The notes: a model not told the origin generated them from the letters alone. DNA of 64,000 bases from Larimichthys crocea (GCF_000972845.2 NC_040032.1:22368248-22432247), one strand, 5' to 3'; positions 33,194 to 45,482 are shown, counted from the stretch's first letter. A program made the numbers and translations.

Positions 33194-33504
33194 CAGGGCC
33201 GGTCCTAGCTATGGGCAATGTGGGCGGCCGCCCAGGGCGCATTCTCCGTGGGGGGCGCACGAACGCCCGAAAAAGCAAAAAACCTCGGCAAATTTCGGTA
33301 CCGCTCATTAAGTTAGCGGAGCGGGCGCCCGGGAGCGGGGTGTTGACAAGGCAGAGGGGGGCGTCGGACAGACCGATGGGGGCGCACGCATCCAGGGGCG
33401 CACGGCGCATCCAGGGGCGCACGGGCGGCCGTTAGGGCGCACGAGAAAATGTTCGCCTCGGGGGGGGGTCACCCAGGGCGCAAATGTGGCCAGGACCGGC
33501 GCTG
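33194..33504. mobile_element. hAT-type non-autonomous element (311 bp, GC-rich)
   Basis: Termini CAGGGCCGGTCC and GGACCGGCGCTG form near-perfect inverted repeats. Both sides carry the 8-bp duplication AGTCCACA (33186-33193 and 33505-33512). The interior is strikingly GC-rich and G-rich against an AT-rich background. A related spacer at about 39960 has the site without the insert. No transposase is encoded. Confidence 0.88.
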
Positions 33505-34250
33505 AGTCCACATCTCAGATTGTTCTGGAAAATCATGGTCATTGTCTTCTCCAGAATAAATTTACAATTGACTTCTTTTTTGTAAACTGAGTTGGAACAA
33601 AATTAGGTGTTTCAGTCAGCTGGCTTGTTACTTTAAGGCTGCCTGGCTGCCTCGTTGTGTTTGTCCATACAGCATGATGTTTTCATGAGTCTCAAAACAC
33701 CTTTGCATTCATGTGAGCCCTAGAAAATAATAATAGATAATACAATTATTGTTGTAAATATATTAGTATGTGTAAAAAGGATAAGTTTAGATGGAAGTGG
33801 ATGAGACATATGATTCATAAACAATTTTATTGCTGTTGTCATTTGATGTCAGCAACATGTTCAAAAATGTTGGAACATGGGCAACAAAAGACTGTAAAAG
33901 TTGTGAAATGCTTGAAAAACACCTGTTAGAATCATTCAACAGGTAAACAGGTTCATTGGTAAAATGATTGGGTATGAAAGGGGCATCCTTATAAGTCATT
34001 CACAAGCAAAGGGGAAGAAAGGTTCACCACTTTGTGAAAAAAAATCAACATATACTGTAGCAGTTTAACAGTTTTACAAACAAAGTTTCTCGACAAACAG
34101 TTTGAGGGAGGTGGCTGAGGCGTATGATTCTTAAACAAGTTCATTGCTGCTTGTTGATGGTTGCTATGGACATCACATTGATCTCTTGATATTACATCAC
34201 ACATAAGGCACATACTGTAAGTGACATCCTTGATGTGAACATTTCATTAA
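33505..34250. other. OR-array spacer
   Basis: Non-coding sequence repeated at 39975-40735 and 46611-47340, the latter two with many small indels. It contains an AT-rich tract and no gene. Confidence 0.6.
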
Positions 34251-34418
34251 AAATGTAGTCAAGTCAACTTTATTATCAATACTGCTATATGTACAGGACA
34301 TACAGAGAATTGAAATTGTGTTTCCCTCTTATCCCGGTGCAAACAGCACTAAACATGAAATATAAAATATACTTGAAGATGTAAAAATATAAAATAAAAA
34401 TAAAAATATAGATATATA
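34250..34418. repeat. LINE 3'-end-like interspersed repeat
   Basis: Contains AAGTCAACTTTATTATCAAT, TGTACAGGACATACAGAGAA and TCCCGGTGCAAAC, a phrase common in fish retroelement tails. It ends abruptly at 34418, where the sequence jumps to material homologous to 51180. In the duplicate copies this repeat continues further. Confidence 0.5.
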
Positions 34419-34545
34419 AAGATCCACAGACATTGCGCAGCCATTATGGTTTTACCGTCCTTAGCACCCGCAGCGCAATATTTATGATTTCTGTCCCAAG
34501 CGCTATGAAAAGTCTTTCAGTTGAAGAAAATGATTGCTTTTTGTG
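34419..34545 (+). pseudogene. OR C-terminal relic (poor sequence)
   Basis: Homologous to 51185-51312, the relic downstream of OR copy F. Recognisable by CCATTATG, CCGTCCTTAGCACCC and TTTCAGTTGAAGAAAATGA. Base quality is doubtful. Confidence 0.55.
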
Positions 34546-35544
34546 TACAAAAAAAAAAACAGTTACTATAATAGATTTTAATTTTGTGAATGATTCAAAT
34601 GTAGTAGTTGGAAGAGCCGGAAACATTATGTTTTTGCCTTCCCAGTTATGTATTCTGTAAATCTGTAAATACCTGTTAATAGCAAAATAGGTCTTTATTT
34701 TAATTTTAACAGAAATGTAAAGCTCAACATTGCGTAAATACGAGTCGTAGTACAACAGCACAAATCAACAAATCAACAATTGACCCGGAGTATAGCCCAA
34801 AATGTCTTATTGTAACATATTGTAGCAACAGTTGTCACAACAGACAAAAAATCCCCCCATGTATGATAATCACTGTTGCTTGTAATCATGCACCACTACA
34901 AAATTTCAATACAAAATTGAATACAGGTTAGTGATAACTCGTTTGGACAGCAGCACGCAAAGACACTTTACTGTAAGCATTGTGTAGCGTTACGCATGAT
35001 TGTCCTCGGCTGGCGCATGGTCAACAGAGCAAGAGAAGTACTGGCCATGGGAATTGGCGCGACCACAGGGACATGACGGGTCGGCCAAGGCTCAGGGCAG
35101 TAGCATAGCATTTGAAGGCGTCCCTTCTTACCATCTCTACTACGACCATCTGACCGTTGTAGCCCTGTAGTGGAACAGAAGGATTCCAACATGAGCATGA
35201 TTCCTAACCATTAGCTTCAGCGCAGTTCAGAAGCATCCCAGGAAAATGGCTTTTCCTTTCTGTTCTGGGTTTTGAGCTAGCCAGAACTCAGACACAGAAA
35301 CAGTGTTGGGAATCCAGTGAATTTGTTTTAAATAAAACACACTAGGTGCTCACGTCTTTCAAAATTTACTGTGTATCCACGCTTACTCTGTTAAGCATTC
35401 ACTAACGCAATGATCACAACATTACAAGATAAATTCTAGTAATGTATTAACAAACCAATATGCTAAATAAGTTTTACGATTTTTTGCTGAAAAAAAGGAT
35501 TAAAACTCTACCTCACTAATAAACCAATATACACTAACAAGGAC

Positions 35545-36342
35545 AAGGTATCACGGCTCAAAAAATTTAAAAGAACCGTTTTAATCAGAGTAATAGCATC
35601 AAGTCAGTTTAAGCCAAAGAACTTCTGAAAAGAACAAAAAAAAAAGAATCTGGGATATTGATCTGGTCAGGTAAGTGGCTGGGGGCGTGGTTAAGCATTT
35701 TCATCTGGGTTGGGTGTTTTAATCGCCCTTCACAGACAGGTACACTAAGGGGCAACAATGAGCCGACCCCCAAAACAGGAATGGTTGTTTACAGTGGAGG
35801 CCACTTACATTGTGTTTCCTCCCCATCTTTTCTGACCAATTCTCATTAGTGTTTGCATTAGGCTAGAGTCAGTAATCACTACGGGTTGGCATGGTGGCAG
35901 GTACCAACTGGACCCTACAGAGGTTTCACAGGTAGGCAACTCCTCCAGGGTGGGACATCATATGGGGCCATTGCAGAAGGTTTGCTGTGTCTCTCTCACA
36001 GCGGGGACAGCTGAAGAGCATGAGGAGAAATTCCAGGAGATGGTTAGTTACTCTAGGAGAGCTGGACAGGGGGGACGCAGAAGGCCTAACCATCGCAGGA
36101 ACCAGTAGCTGCTCCTTTGGTGCAAGGAGGAACAGGATGAAGCACGGCCAGAGCTCGACAAAGACCTACAGGAGGCACTGGTGTGAATTCCGCTGACCAA
36201 AACAATCAGAAAACAGACTTCATTAGGGTGGCTGAGGGTCCGATGTCCTGTAGTAAAAGGACCCTGTGACTCACTGCCCGGCAACCATGAGAGCTGGCAT
36301 TTGGCCACAACACCAGAATTGGCATGTCCTGCCATGGTGCTC

Positions 36343-36375
<33 letters not shown>

Positions 36376-37308
36376 AAAAATGAAAATTACAAAAAAAAAA
36401 AAAAAAAAAATAAAAAAAAAGAGGGGCAGATCAGATTTAACCTTTAACCTAAGCAATGTGATAGACTGAACGGGTCTGGAGACGCCGTGAGAATGGTTAC
36501 GGCCTGCAACATCAGTCACATGACGGTTTGGTGGTGGGTCAGTGAATGGTCGGGGGAGGCATATCCCTGGAAGGACGTCACAGCCTGTTGCAGGTTAGAC
36601 AATGGAACCCGGACGGGCTATTATGTATCAGAATAAATCCTTGGGGGACCCATTGTCAGACCGCCCTACGCTGGTGGCAGTGGGGCGCTGGGTTAGTCCT
36701 AGTGCACGACAATGCCCAGCCCATATGGCAGAGTATGAAGGCAGTTCCTGGAGGATGAAGGAATTGATACAATTGACTGGCCCTATTGCTCGACTGACCT
36801 AAATCCAATAGAAACAAGCCACCTCCTTGGACATTATGTTTTCGGATCGTCCATCCGATGCCCCTGGTTTGGCCACCTCGACTGTCCAGGGAGCTCAGTG
36901 ATGCCCTGGGGCCATAGTAATATCTGGGAAGGAGATCGCCTAGTAACACGCATCCTTCATCTCATTGGGAGCATGCCCGACATTGTCAGGCATGCATACA
37001 AGCACATGGAAGGCCATACAAACTACGTAAATAGCCATTATGAGGTTGGGCTACAAATAAATTCTAGGCAAAATGGAGTAGCCCTGCCACAGTAATTTTT
37101 TTCGCTTTGGATTTTGGAATGTCTTTTGAATTAATGCAGTCCTCTGTAGGGTTGATAGTTTTTCATTTCCAGTATGATGTGGCAGCCTTTCATTCTGACA
37201 CATGATTCAGTCGCATATCAGGAAAGATATACAAGCATGATTTATTTTCCTGTTGAGATCTGATATAGTGTCAAAGTGTTTCCTTTTTTGAGCAGTTATA
37301 TTACTTAA
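35545..37308 (+). mobile_element. Tc1/mariner element, degenerate copy 1 (poor sequence)
   Basis: Parallel to the copy at 52264, with plus-strand pieces of Tc1 transposase (GGGISLEG, then LVHDNAQP). It keeps the right terminal region ending near GAGCAGTTATA at about 37308, which copy 2 lacks. Two A-runs at 36344-36373 and 36391-36420 replace about 20 bases of normal sequence, which suggests base-calling failure. Not functional. Confidence 0.65.
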
Positions 37309-37439
37309 TAGATAAATCATTCGTCGCATGGGTTTTTAAGTATTTAATAATAAAAAGGAAACATCACAAAAAACACTTTAAGGTCATGAAAATTTATTGA
37401 GATTTAGCAATTCAATACGCAATCCACTTTATTTATTGA

Positions 37440-37515
37440 AAAGTATCGGTATCTCCGATAACGGTAGCGGGCGATACTGGCAAATTTTACTTGGTATCCA
37501 CGGATCATACTAAAT
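37440..37515. repeat. Possible DNA-transposon terminal fragment
   Basis: GTATCGGTATCTCCGATAAC and GGCGATACTGG resemble the CGATAC-rich ends of fish hAT-like repeats. No partner end was found. Confidence 0.3.
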
Positions 37516-37639
37516 ATGCGTATCAGCACAACCAATGTTTCGTGTAGTTAGTCACCAGGTTTGTGCAACATCTCAGGAACGATTTTGGTCAACTTCTCTT
37601 TGCTGATTCTTTTAAAAACCCTAAGGTTTTGAGGCTTCC

Positions 37640-38000
37640 GCTTGGGCAACTTAAGCGATAGCTTGCCTCCACGTATTTTCGATGGGGAAAAAGAGCTAAG
37701 AACATCAGGGACAAGATTGTCAACCTGCACACGCTGGAATGGACTACAAGACCATCAGCAAGTAGCTTGGTTAGAAGGAGACAACTGTTTATGCAATTAT
37801 TTGAAAATGGAAGAAACACAAAATAATCAGCAATTGCCCTCGGTCTGGGCCACCACAAAAGATCTTGCTTCATGGAGTATCAATAATCATGAGAAAGCTG
37901 AGGGGTCAGCCCAGAACTACACAGGAGGAGCTTGTTGCTGATCTCAAGGCAGCTGGGACCACAGTCACAACGAAAACCACTGGTAACAACTATACACCAT
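37640..38000 (+). mobile_element. Second Tc1-like transposase fragment
   Basis: Plus-strand, frame-broken pieces match the N-terminal DNA-binding region of a different Tc1-like family: DKIVNLH, GLQDHQQVAW in place of GYKTISKQL, KWKKHK, then [16 protein letters not shown] and [13 protein letters not shown]. The DDE catalytic region is not present. It lies in the poor-sequence block. Confidence 0.65.
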
Positions 38001-38179
38001 AATAGATTGAAATCCTGCATGTGTGTAAAGGATACATAGGGAAGTGGACATGTGATAGAGACATGATAAAAAGTTATTATAGTTGCTAATTTGGCTGGCT
38101 ATGGACCATCAACATTGATGTCTTCCATCACACATTATTTAACTGCAGTCTAATTGATCCTCTTGATGTGAACATTGAA

Positions 38180-38564
38180 TCCAAATAAAAGTAGAAATTC
38201 ATTTCTACTGGAAAGTACTAAGTACTTGTAGTGATATTAACTCAGGCGAATGAACGTAGTCATAAGCAGGTATTGGCTGTATTACAAACAAACACCCTGA
38301 AAAATGAAGGAAAAAAAAAGCATTTATCTCTTCCTAAAGGTATTCAAAATGTATGTAAAGATGTGTCACATTGTATGTTTTTATTTTTTTTTCTTTGTGG
38401 AACTTAGTGTGGAGTTATGATAGAAGAGTTGTTTTCTATTCTGTTTCTGTTTGTTGGATGTTGGCTTTGTCATTGAAGTACATAAAGTAGTTGCTGATAT
38501 CTAGATTGCCAAGTCTTTATCAGGGTCCGCATTCATAGAATACTATTTTTGTATATTCAGGTTG
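38180..38564 (+). promoter_or_regulatory. OR upstream block of copy C (poor sequence)
   Basis: Noisy version of the conserved block, including GTACTTGTAGTGATATTAAC and a final GTATATTCAG acceptor before the ATG at 38565. Confidence 0.4.
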
Positions 38565-39601
38565 ATGGAGAACTACACTACACAGCTTCACACTCCAGTT
38601 AGGAGGGCTTAAAATCACAGAGGCTTCGATGTACCCTGCCTTTTGTCTTGTTCGTAATTTCCTACATTGTGATAATGGTATGAATTTGGCATTTCAGTTC
38701 TCAGTTTTATGGACAATAACCGTCTCACCGAGCCTAGGTAGTTCAGATTTGCAATCTGTCACTTAGTGGACATAATTGGATGTAAAGCAACTATTTTTGC
38801 CCAGTTTGATTGCAGATATTTTGGCGACATCCCTCTGAGCGTCTCACTTGATCTTTATTGTGTGTGGGTTCCCGCTTTTCTCACGCCCCGCGTTCTTTAG
38901 GCAGTGAACAATCCCAAAAAAAAAGACATTTCCAAGTGCTCATGAATAATGAAGGCGTTTGCAGAACTCGTGAAAGCCATCTGCATCGGCACATAACGGA
39001 CTATTCTGCTATTAATAGCAACAAGAATGGATGACGAAGCTGGTCAGTAAAAATTCTTCGCCCTGAGGATCAAAGGCCTTTTGTTTTATAAGGTATGGGA
39101 TTCTTGTATCAGTCTGACCGTAAAAGGCTGAACCGCATGCGGATATGGATCATGAATCCTTTCTGATGACAATGCCCAGCTTGTTTAAACTCTCCCTGTG
39201 AGAGTGTGTTCATTAATAATGTCTAGGCCTCAAAACTTTACTGTAGCCCTGTATGTGGTGTTCGCATGAGGCAGCATAGTTTCTCACTTAGCACTAAGAT
39301 TGCAGTGGTTTGTCTAACGCATACAAAACAAGTCTTTGGAACAGGTAAAGCTTGATAGACCTGGGCAGCACTCACTTGGTTGTGTGAACTCGATCATGCC
39401 ATTCGTGGATGTATTGGAATTATTAAACTGGCAATCGTTTCCTCAGTACATAGAAGCTGTAAACACTTTCTTGCCAAATACGTTTCAATTGTCCCTGGCA
39501 GCCAAAATCACACCATTTTCATTTTTGTGGCAGTCCAAAGCGATCGAATCCGAACATCCTTTATGCAATTTTGCAGTTCAAAAAATTCTTGCCATTGTGT
39601 A
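38565..39601 (+). pseudogene. Odorant receptor, array copy C (frame lost, probably sequence error)
   Basis: Full-length OR homology from ATGGAGAACTAC to the C-terminal codons before TGTAGAAAAG. It is interrupted by dozens of one- to three-base indels, so no frame persists beyond about 90 codons. The even spread of indels, rather than a few lesions, points to uncorrected reads. The underlying gene may be intact. The spacer that follows lacks the hAT insert, so this unit differs from unit B. Confidence 0.6.
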
Positions 39602-39779
39602 GAAAAGCCCTCTTGTGTTGAACCCCATCTCCGACTCCCGTCACTCGTACGACTCTCATATCTACACTACAACCGAAGTGAAAGGCTCATTCGGCAATGA
39701 TTATTCTGTGCTTTTTTTAAGCGGTTTTTCTTGCAAGTTATCTGCAATGCCCATCAACCCCCTTCGAAAACAAACATAA

Positions 39780-40990
39780 CCATATATCTCAGGTACACTT
39801 TAAAAAAAACGTTGGTAAAAACAAGTTGTGAATTGCAAGACTACCATGCCGCAAAGAGAAAGCGGATCTCAGACAGCCCGAAAGCGGGGGCCAACCTTCT
39901 CCAAACCCCGGGCCCATGTGAGATGGATTCACGAAGTGGAAAAAGTTGCGGTGGTCGTTGAGTCCACCTCCGATTGTTCTTGAAAATCATGGTCACTTGT
40001 GTCCTCCAGAATAAATTACAATTGACTTCTTTTTTTTTGTAAACTGAGTTTGGAAACAAAATTCAGGAAGGTGTCCAGGTCAGCTGGCTTGTACTTAAGG
40101 CTGCCGGTGCCCGTTGTGTTTGTCCATACAGCATGATGTTTTCATGAGTCTAAACCAAAACACCTTTGCATTAATGTGAGCCCTAGAAAGTAATAATAGA
40201 TAATACAATTATTGTTGTAAATATCTTCGTATGTGAAAAAGGATAAGTTTAGATGGAAGTGGGATGAAGGACCATATAATAGGCATAAACATTTTATTGC
40301 GTTGGTTGCATTAGTGAATGTCAGCAAACATGTTTTCAAAAATGGTTCTAACATGGGCAACAAAAGACTGTGAAAGTTGTGAAATGCTTAAAAAAAAACA
40401 ACCTGTTAGGAATCATCAACAGGTAAACAGGTTGCATTGGTAAATGATTTGGTATGAAAGGGGCATCCTTATAAGCATACCACAGCAAAGGGGAGAAAGG
40501 TTCACCACTTTGTGAAAAAAAAAAATCAACATATATCAGTTTAACAGTTTTACAAACAAAGTTTCTTCCTACGACAAAACGAGTTTGAGGGAGGTGGCTG
40601 AGACGTATGATTCTTAAACAAGTTCATGCTGCTTGTTGATGGTTGCTATGGACATCACATTGACTCTCTTGATATTACATCCACATAAGGCAACATACTG
40701 TAAGTGACCATTCTTGAGTGTAACATATCAAAAAAATGTAGTCAAGTGAACTTCATTATAGTAAGTATAATAGCAATAGTGCTGATATGTACAGGACATA
40801 CAGAAGTGAAATTTGCGTTTCCGCTCTTATCCAGGTGCAAACAACACAACATAAATATAAAATATACTTGAAGATGTAAAAAGATAAAATAAAACAAAAT
40901 ATAAATAGTTGATATATATACAAGAAATAATACAAGTAAAAGACATCCGAGAATAGAAGAACAGTGGCAAGTCCGGAGATATAAATAGTA
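39780..40990. other. OR-array spacer copy without the hAT element (poor sequence)
   Basis: Parallel to 33020-34418 with many indels. At about 39960 the flank GAGTCCAC continues straight into CTCCGATTG, the empty target site of the element at 33194. The LINE-tail repeat continues past the point where copy 1 stops. Confidence 0.65.
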
Positions 40991-41119
40991 TAATATGGCC
41001 AGGCTGAGGCCGAGCAGCAGATTACACCTGTTGTGATGGAGGTGAGGACGGCGGGAGGCCTGTCCACAATGCCCCATTTCGTCCCATTCTCCGTGAGTCA
41101 CTCCTGGCTCAAAAGTGGA

Positions 41120-43216
41120 TGCCAGACTGAAAGCTGTTTAGGCCCGCTTTGCAATAGAAAAAGGGAGCGCGACGTGGGTTTCAGTTCCGTAGGGAGCTGG
41201 AACTGAGAAGTTAGAGGCAGTCACAGCTGTTTAGGCTGCGTCAAGTGGAGCTACAGGTACGCACAACTCAGGTTGGTGAGGTTCAGGCCCGTGGCGTTGC
41301 CCCTAAAACACTTCGGATGTGAGTAAACACATTTCTTGGTCCTGAATTTCGTGAGGCAGAGGTGGACCAATATTGTCGTGTCTCGCGCGATTGGAGCGCA
41401 TTGCCGCTGCATTACGCTGGCCAGAGGATGTGTGGGCCATTTTACTTCAATGTAAATTGTCAGGCAGAGCTCAGGAGGCCTGCTCTTCCTTGTCTATGGA
41501 GGATGGTCTGGATTACAACAAAGTTAAGAGGTGCTATCCTAAAGTCATATGAGCTGGTACCTGAGGCGTACAGACAGCGGTTTCGCAATCTGCGAAAGTG
41601 ATGACCAATCAAGACCCACATGGATTTTGCAAGAGAAAAGGGCATTCTCTTCGACGGTGGTGTGCAGCTTGTAAGGCTGACGATTTTCTCGCGGTGCGTG
41701 AGCTGATGTTACTGGAAGAGTTTAAAAGTTTACGTCTCTGAGTGTAAGTCGCGTGTGATTTAAAGGAACAAAAAGTGTCCACCATGCAACAGGCTGCCGT
41801 CTTAGTGGATGAGTTTGCGCTCACACACAAAAGTGTGTTTGCTAAACGTGAGTCCCCTTGTGAGAGTTATCCGAAGTCTGGTTCGCAGATGTCAGCTGCT
41901 GTTCTTCTGCTTCCAAAGCTGATCGGTGTGTTTTTTATTGCCACGAATCGGGTCTTGTTGCTGTTGCATTGCCTGGAACATCAGCAAGGGCCGGTTGGCG
42001 ATGCCACCAAAAGCCGTGGGGCTTATTAAAACCTCAGTGACGAGGCTAAGTACAGGGGTGTCTGACTGTTTAAGCCTTTTATATTTAACTGTTTGGTGTC
42101 TCCTACAGGACACACCGATGACCAGCGGCTAGTACTGCGCTGCGTGACATTGCCTAGCTCAAGTCTCTCATTTGTCCGGTGTGTTGCCACCTGGTACCAA
42201 GTCTGACGCCAGTACTGTGGTAGGGGAATTGAAATGGGTCTCCACTCCCAACCTCTGCACCGAATCCATGTGCAGTCGGGTCTGGCATTGGGTTGTTTTC
42301 CTGGGGTGTCCGATCTCGTTTTTCCCATTGATGCGTTGATTATATCATGGGGAATTACATAGCTGGCGGTAGGTTATCCTGTCCCCAAGGTTGTTGCTAA
42401 GCCCATTCCAGAGTCGGATCGTGTAGCAAACACATCTGATGTTTTTAACGGGTAGTGTGCTAACCAGCTAAGTCCCGCCAGGCCCGACGAGAGAGAGACC
42501 AGGAGGTGTTGGTTTGCCACCTACACCTGAGTCCCTCTTGCTGCTCGGTTCACAGGTCCCTATGTAGTGGAGAGTACAATCCCTCACACAGGTTTTGTCA
42601 TTTGGGACGCCCAAGCGTCGCAAGAAAACCGTTGGTGTGCCACATTAATGATGCACAGCAATTCTTGCCGGTTGTCCAACTCTGAGTTCATGTATAAGGA
42701 GCACTCAGCGTCCGATTGTACTCGACCCCTTTACGGTATACCCCACTTTGTATGGGCAAGTGTTTGAATTTTTCTTATAGTGTGTAGTGTTAATTGTGGT
42801 CAACCGGTGGGTGGGGTTTCTTTCTTATTGGTGGGGTTGTTACGTGCCGGTGGGTGGGTGTGTCTTGTTGTCTTGTGCTCCCTTTGATTTCAGGTACCCG
42901 CCCTTTCCCTCTCTCCTCAATCAGCTGATTAGCTGATCAAACACCGTAGGCATACTGCCTACCTGGGTTTTTCGTGGTGGCGTGTTCCCGCAGCGAGTGG
43001 TTCGTTGTGCGTGGGTGTGTTCCTGAAGCTAGCGGTTATTGTGCGCAGTGTGGGGTCGGCATCGTGTCGTTTTGAAGAAAGTCTTCTCTTTACGTTGTTT
43101 TAAATCCTGCGCTTTGCAGTCGGCCTTGGTTATCCCTTTGTTTTTGTGGTCTTTACTTTAATTGTTACCCTCCCTAAATCCCCTAGACTTAGTTTTGCCC
43201 TGTCGGGTCCGTAACA
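41120..43216 (+). mobile_element. Ty3/Gypsy element with gag remnant, deleted pol and 3' LTR (poor sequence)
   Basis: Gag pieces at about 41340-41850 include ILKSYELVPEAYRQRFRN and QQAAVLVDEFALTHKSVF, the SCAN-related gag type of vertebrate Gypsy elements. Protease and integrase-end pieces then match 29477-30149, including the same internal deletion. The LTR follows at 42838-43216. The gag portion is absent from the copy at 29477. Confidence 0.7.
42838..43216 (+). repeat. Gypsy 3' LTR, duplicate copy
   Basis: Same TGTTACG...GTAACA ends and order as 30150-30525, with scattered small indels. Confidence 0.7.
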
Positions 43217-43345
43217 GAGGTGTTTAGCGCTAAAACAGTCCAGTTTTTGTTTGTTCAGCTGCTTGGGGATGATCGTATTGAAAGCTGAACTGAAGCTAAG
43301 AACAGCAACCTCACATGAGGATGCTGTTCTTAGTGTCCAGGTGAG
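43217..43345 (-). mobile_element. L2 remnant, duplicate copy
   Basis: Matches 30526-30651, including the derived palindrome around 43296-43333, here with one mismatch. Confidence 0.65.
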
Positions 43346-43935
43346 TGTTAGGGATACATATTTCACCAGTAATACAAGTGCTGCATTATATCATGAAAAC
43401 AGTGAGTGTTGTTATATTTACTTAACATATGTGTTGGATGCGCTCACATCACATAAGTGTTGGGCACATTAAGAGCGTTGTTGGTTACATATAGGTTTTT
43501 GTTGTTAAAGATCTGCACACCCAGGGTGTAACAAACAGCATGGCTCTTAATGTGAAAGAAGTTTAAAGTGAGGACAGGAAGTGTAGGGCTCTCTCCCCTG
43601 GTGTGCTGACCCCTTCCGTTGGAGACCGGAGCAGAGGACGGACATCGAGATGGACCAGTCAGGGGGGAGCTAAGTTTAAACCACGGCTCCTCCCCTTCAG
43701 CACCTCTAGACTATAAAGATAGTACACATTCTCATATAAATACTGTGCTACACTTCTTTGGGACGTTGGCTGCAGCAACCGCTCACTCTTAGAGTCAGTG
43801 AACTGTGGTTTCCAGAACAAAGAGAGTCCATGTACATGTGCTTTTAATTCTCAATGCTCAAATACATTTTTTTAAAACGGACTTCCCGACTTTGAGTTCT
43901 CTTTACTTGCAAAACAACAAACAGCACGCTTAACG
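43346..43935 (+). mobile_element. Solo LTR, duplicate copy
   Basis: Matches 30652-31241 with small indels. Both TGAG flanks are present (43342-43345 and from 43936). The L2 remnant continues to about 44035 and the OR upstream block to 44268. Confidence 0.7.
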
Positions 43936-44268
43936 TGAGTGAGAGTGAGTGGAGGGCAGTGGAGATTGCATCATCTGTGGACCGGTTGGCCTGATATGCA
44001 AACTGGTAGGGATCCAGGGAGGGAGGGAGGATGGAAAAAAATAGATCTTGATGTTTGCTGGAGAGGATTGACTGACAGTAGTGATAACTAAGACGTATGA
44101 ACCTAAGTCATAGGTATTATTGTATTACAGCCTAAAACCTTCATTTTTTCCACGCTTTGTTGAGCAGTCACTCTTGTCATTGAATTCATCAAGTATCTCT
44201 GACGTCTGGATTGCTACAAGTCTATCAATATCCTAACATTCAAAGAATATTGTTATTTTTATTTCAGG

Positions 44269-44620
44269 TGATGGAAAATACCACCTACAAAGCTACACAC
44301 TCGCAGTAGAAGGCTTAAAATCACAAGAGGATTACATTTACTCTTTCTTTTTCTTGTTAATTTCTACATTGTTTCAGTTGTTATGAATATTGGCATTTCA
44401 GTTCTGATTTTTCTTAACAAAAAACTTCACACCAGCCTAGGTATCTCATATTTTGCAACCTGTCACCAGTGACATAATCGGGACTACCATATTTTTCCCC
44501 GTTTGCTTGCAGAATTTTGCGGCCTCCTTCTGAGCGTCTCATCAGTTATTATGCCATGTGTGGTCCAAGCTTTCATTACAAGGTTGTTTGGTGCCACTTC
44601 CCACACTGTGCTTATGATCA
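44269..44620 (+). pseudogene. OR 5' half (poor sequence, like copy B)
   Basis: Noisy version of the copy B coding region from the start codon to CTTATGATC, about codon 118. At that point the sequence switches into the end of an OR upstream block and a second OR start. This is probably an overlap artefact at a contig join rather than a real fusion. Confidence 0.6.
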
Positions 44621-44639
44621 AAGAATATTGTTATTTTTA

Positions 44640-45482
44640 TTTCAGGTTGATAAAAAACTACACCTACAACAGCTACACACTCCAGATAGAAGGCTTAAAT
44701 ATCACAAAGGATTACATCTACCCTGTCTTTTTCTTGTTGTTAATTTTATACATTGTTTCCATGGTTATGAATATCGGCATTTCAGTTCTTATTTTTATTG
44801 ACAAGAACCTGCACCAGCCTATGTATCTCATATTTTGCAACCTGTCACTCAGTGATGTTATTGGAACTACTCGTGTTTTGCCTCGTTTGCTTGTAGACAT
44901 TTTGCGGCCTCCTTCTGAGCGTCTCATCAGTTATTATGGATGTGTGGTTCAAGCTTTCCTCACACAGTTTTTTGGTACCACCTCCCACACTGTGCTCATG
45001 ATTATGGCCTTTGACAGATATGTGGCAATCTGCTATCCACTACGCTATTCAACAATAATGACTAACAAGATGATGATGAAGCTGACAGTTTTTGCCTGGG
45101 GATCAGCCTTTTTTTTCGTTGGGATTCTTATTGGTCTGACCGTAAGGCTGAACCGATGCAGGACTATGATCAAGAATTCGCACTGTGACAATGCCTCCTT
45201 GTTTAAACTCTCATGTGAGAGTGTGTTAATTAATAATATCTATGGCCTCACATTTACTGTTGTTTTGCTCACAGCTTCTATAGGCAGCATAGTTTTTACT
45301 TACACTAAGATTGCAGTAGTTTGTCTGACCAGTAAAAACAAGTCTTTGAACAGTAAAGCCTTGAAGACCTGCAGCACTCACCTAGTTGTGTATCTGATCA
45401 TGTTGATCAGTGGATTTGTTGTAATTATCCTGCATCGTTTCCCTCAGTACTCAGAGTACAGAAAACTTTCTGCCATACTGTT
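44640..45482 (+). pseudogene. Odorant receptor, array copy E: start codon lost, 3' end cut
   Basis: Clean OR coding sequence of about 275 codons beginning at the usual place after a TTTATTTCAG acceptor. The start codon is ATA (GTTGATAAAAAACTAC) instead of ATG. It keeps AFDRYVAICYPLRY, FFFVGILIGLTVRL (copy A type), KALKTCSTHLVVY and LHRFPQYSEYRKLSAIL. At about 45482 it ends and noisy sequence repeats the preceding 60 bases before giving the OR 3' end. The open frame that appears to start at 44503 borrows an ATG from the upstream fragment and is not a real gene model. Confidence 0.7.

Larger units (their letters stand above)
34419..44620. other. Low-quality block resembling uncorrected long-read gap fill
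   Basis: Throughout this block, sequence homologous to other parts of the window differs mainly by single-base insertions, deletions and homopolymer changes. It joins at 34418 and about 44620 in the middle of homologous units. Examples are the Tc1 copy at 35545 against that at 52264, and the Gypsy copy at 42160 against that at 29477. Features inside are listed, but frames and copy status are not reliable. Confidence 0.8.

Noticed and set aside
33211..33435. Arg/Gly-rich open frames in a GC-rich stretch, possibly a small basic protein
   Set aside because: The frames lie wholly within a hAT-type non-autonomous element and shift between its two copies.
36344..36420. Poly(A) runs that might mark a processed pseudogene tail
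   Set aside because: They lie inside a Tc1 copy and replace ordinary sequence present in the parallel copy near 53000. A sequencing artefact is more likely.
37641..37941. Open frame of about 100 codons at 37.6 kb as a new gene
   Set aside because: In part it is a frame-shifted Tc1 transposase N terminus within the poor-quality block.
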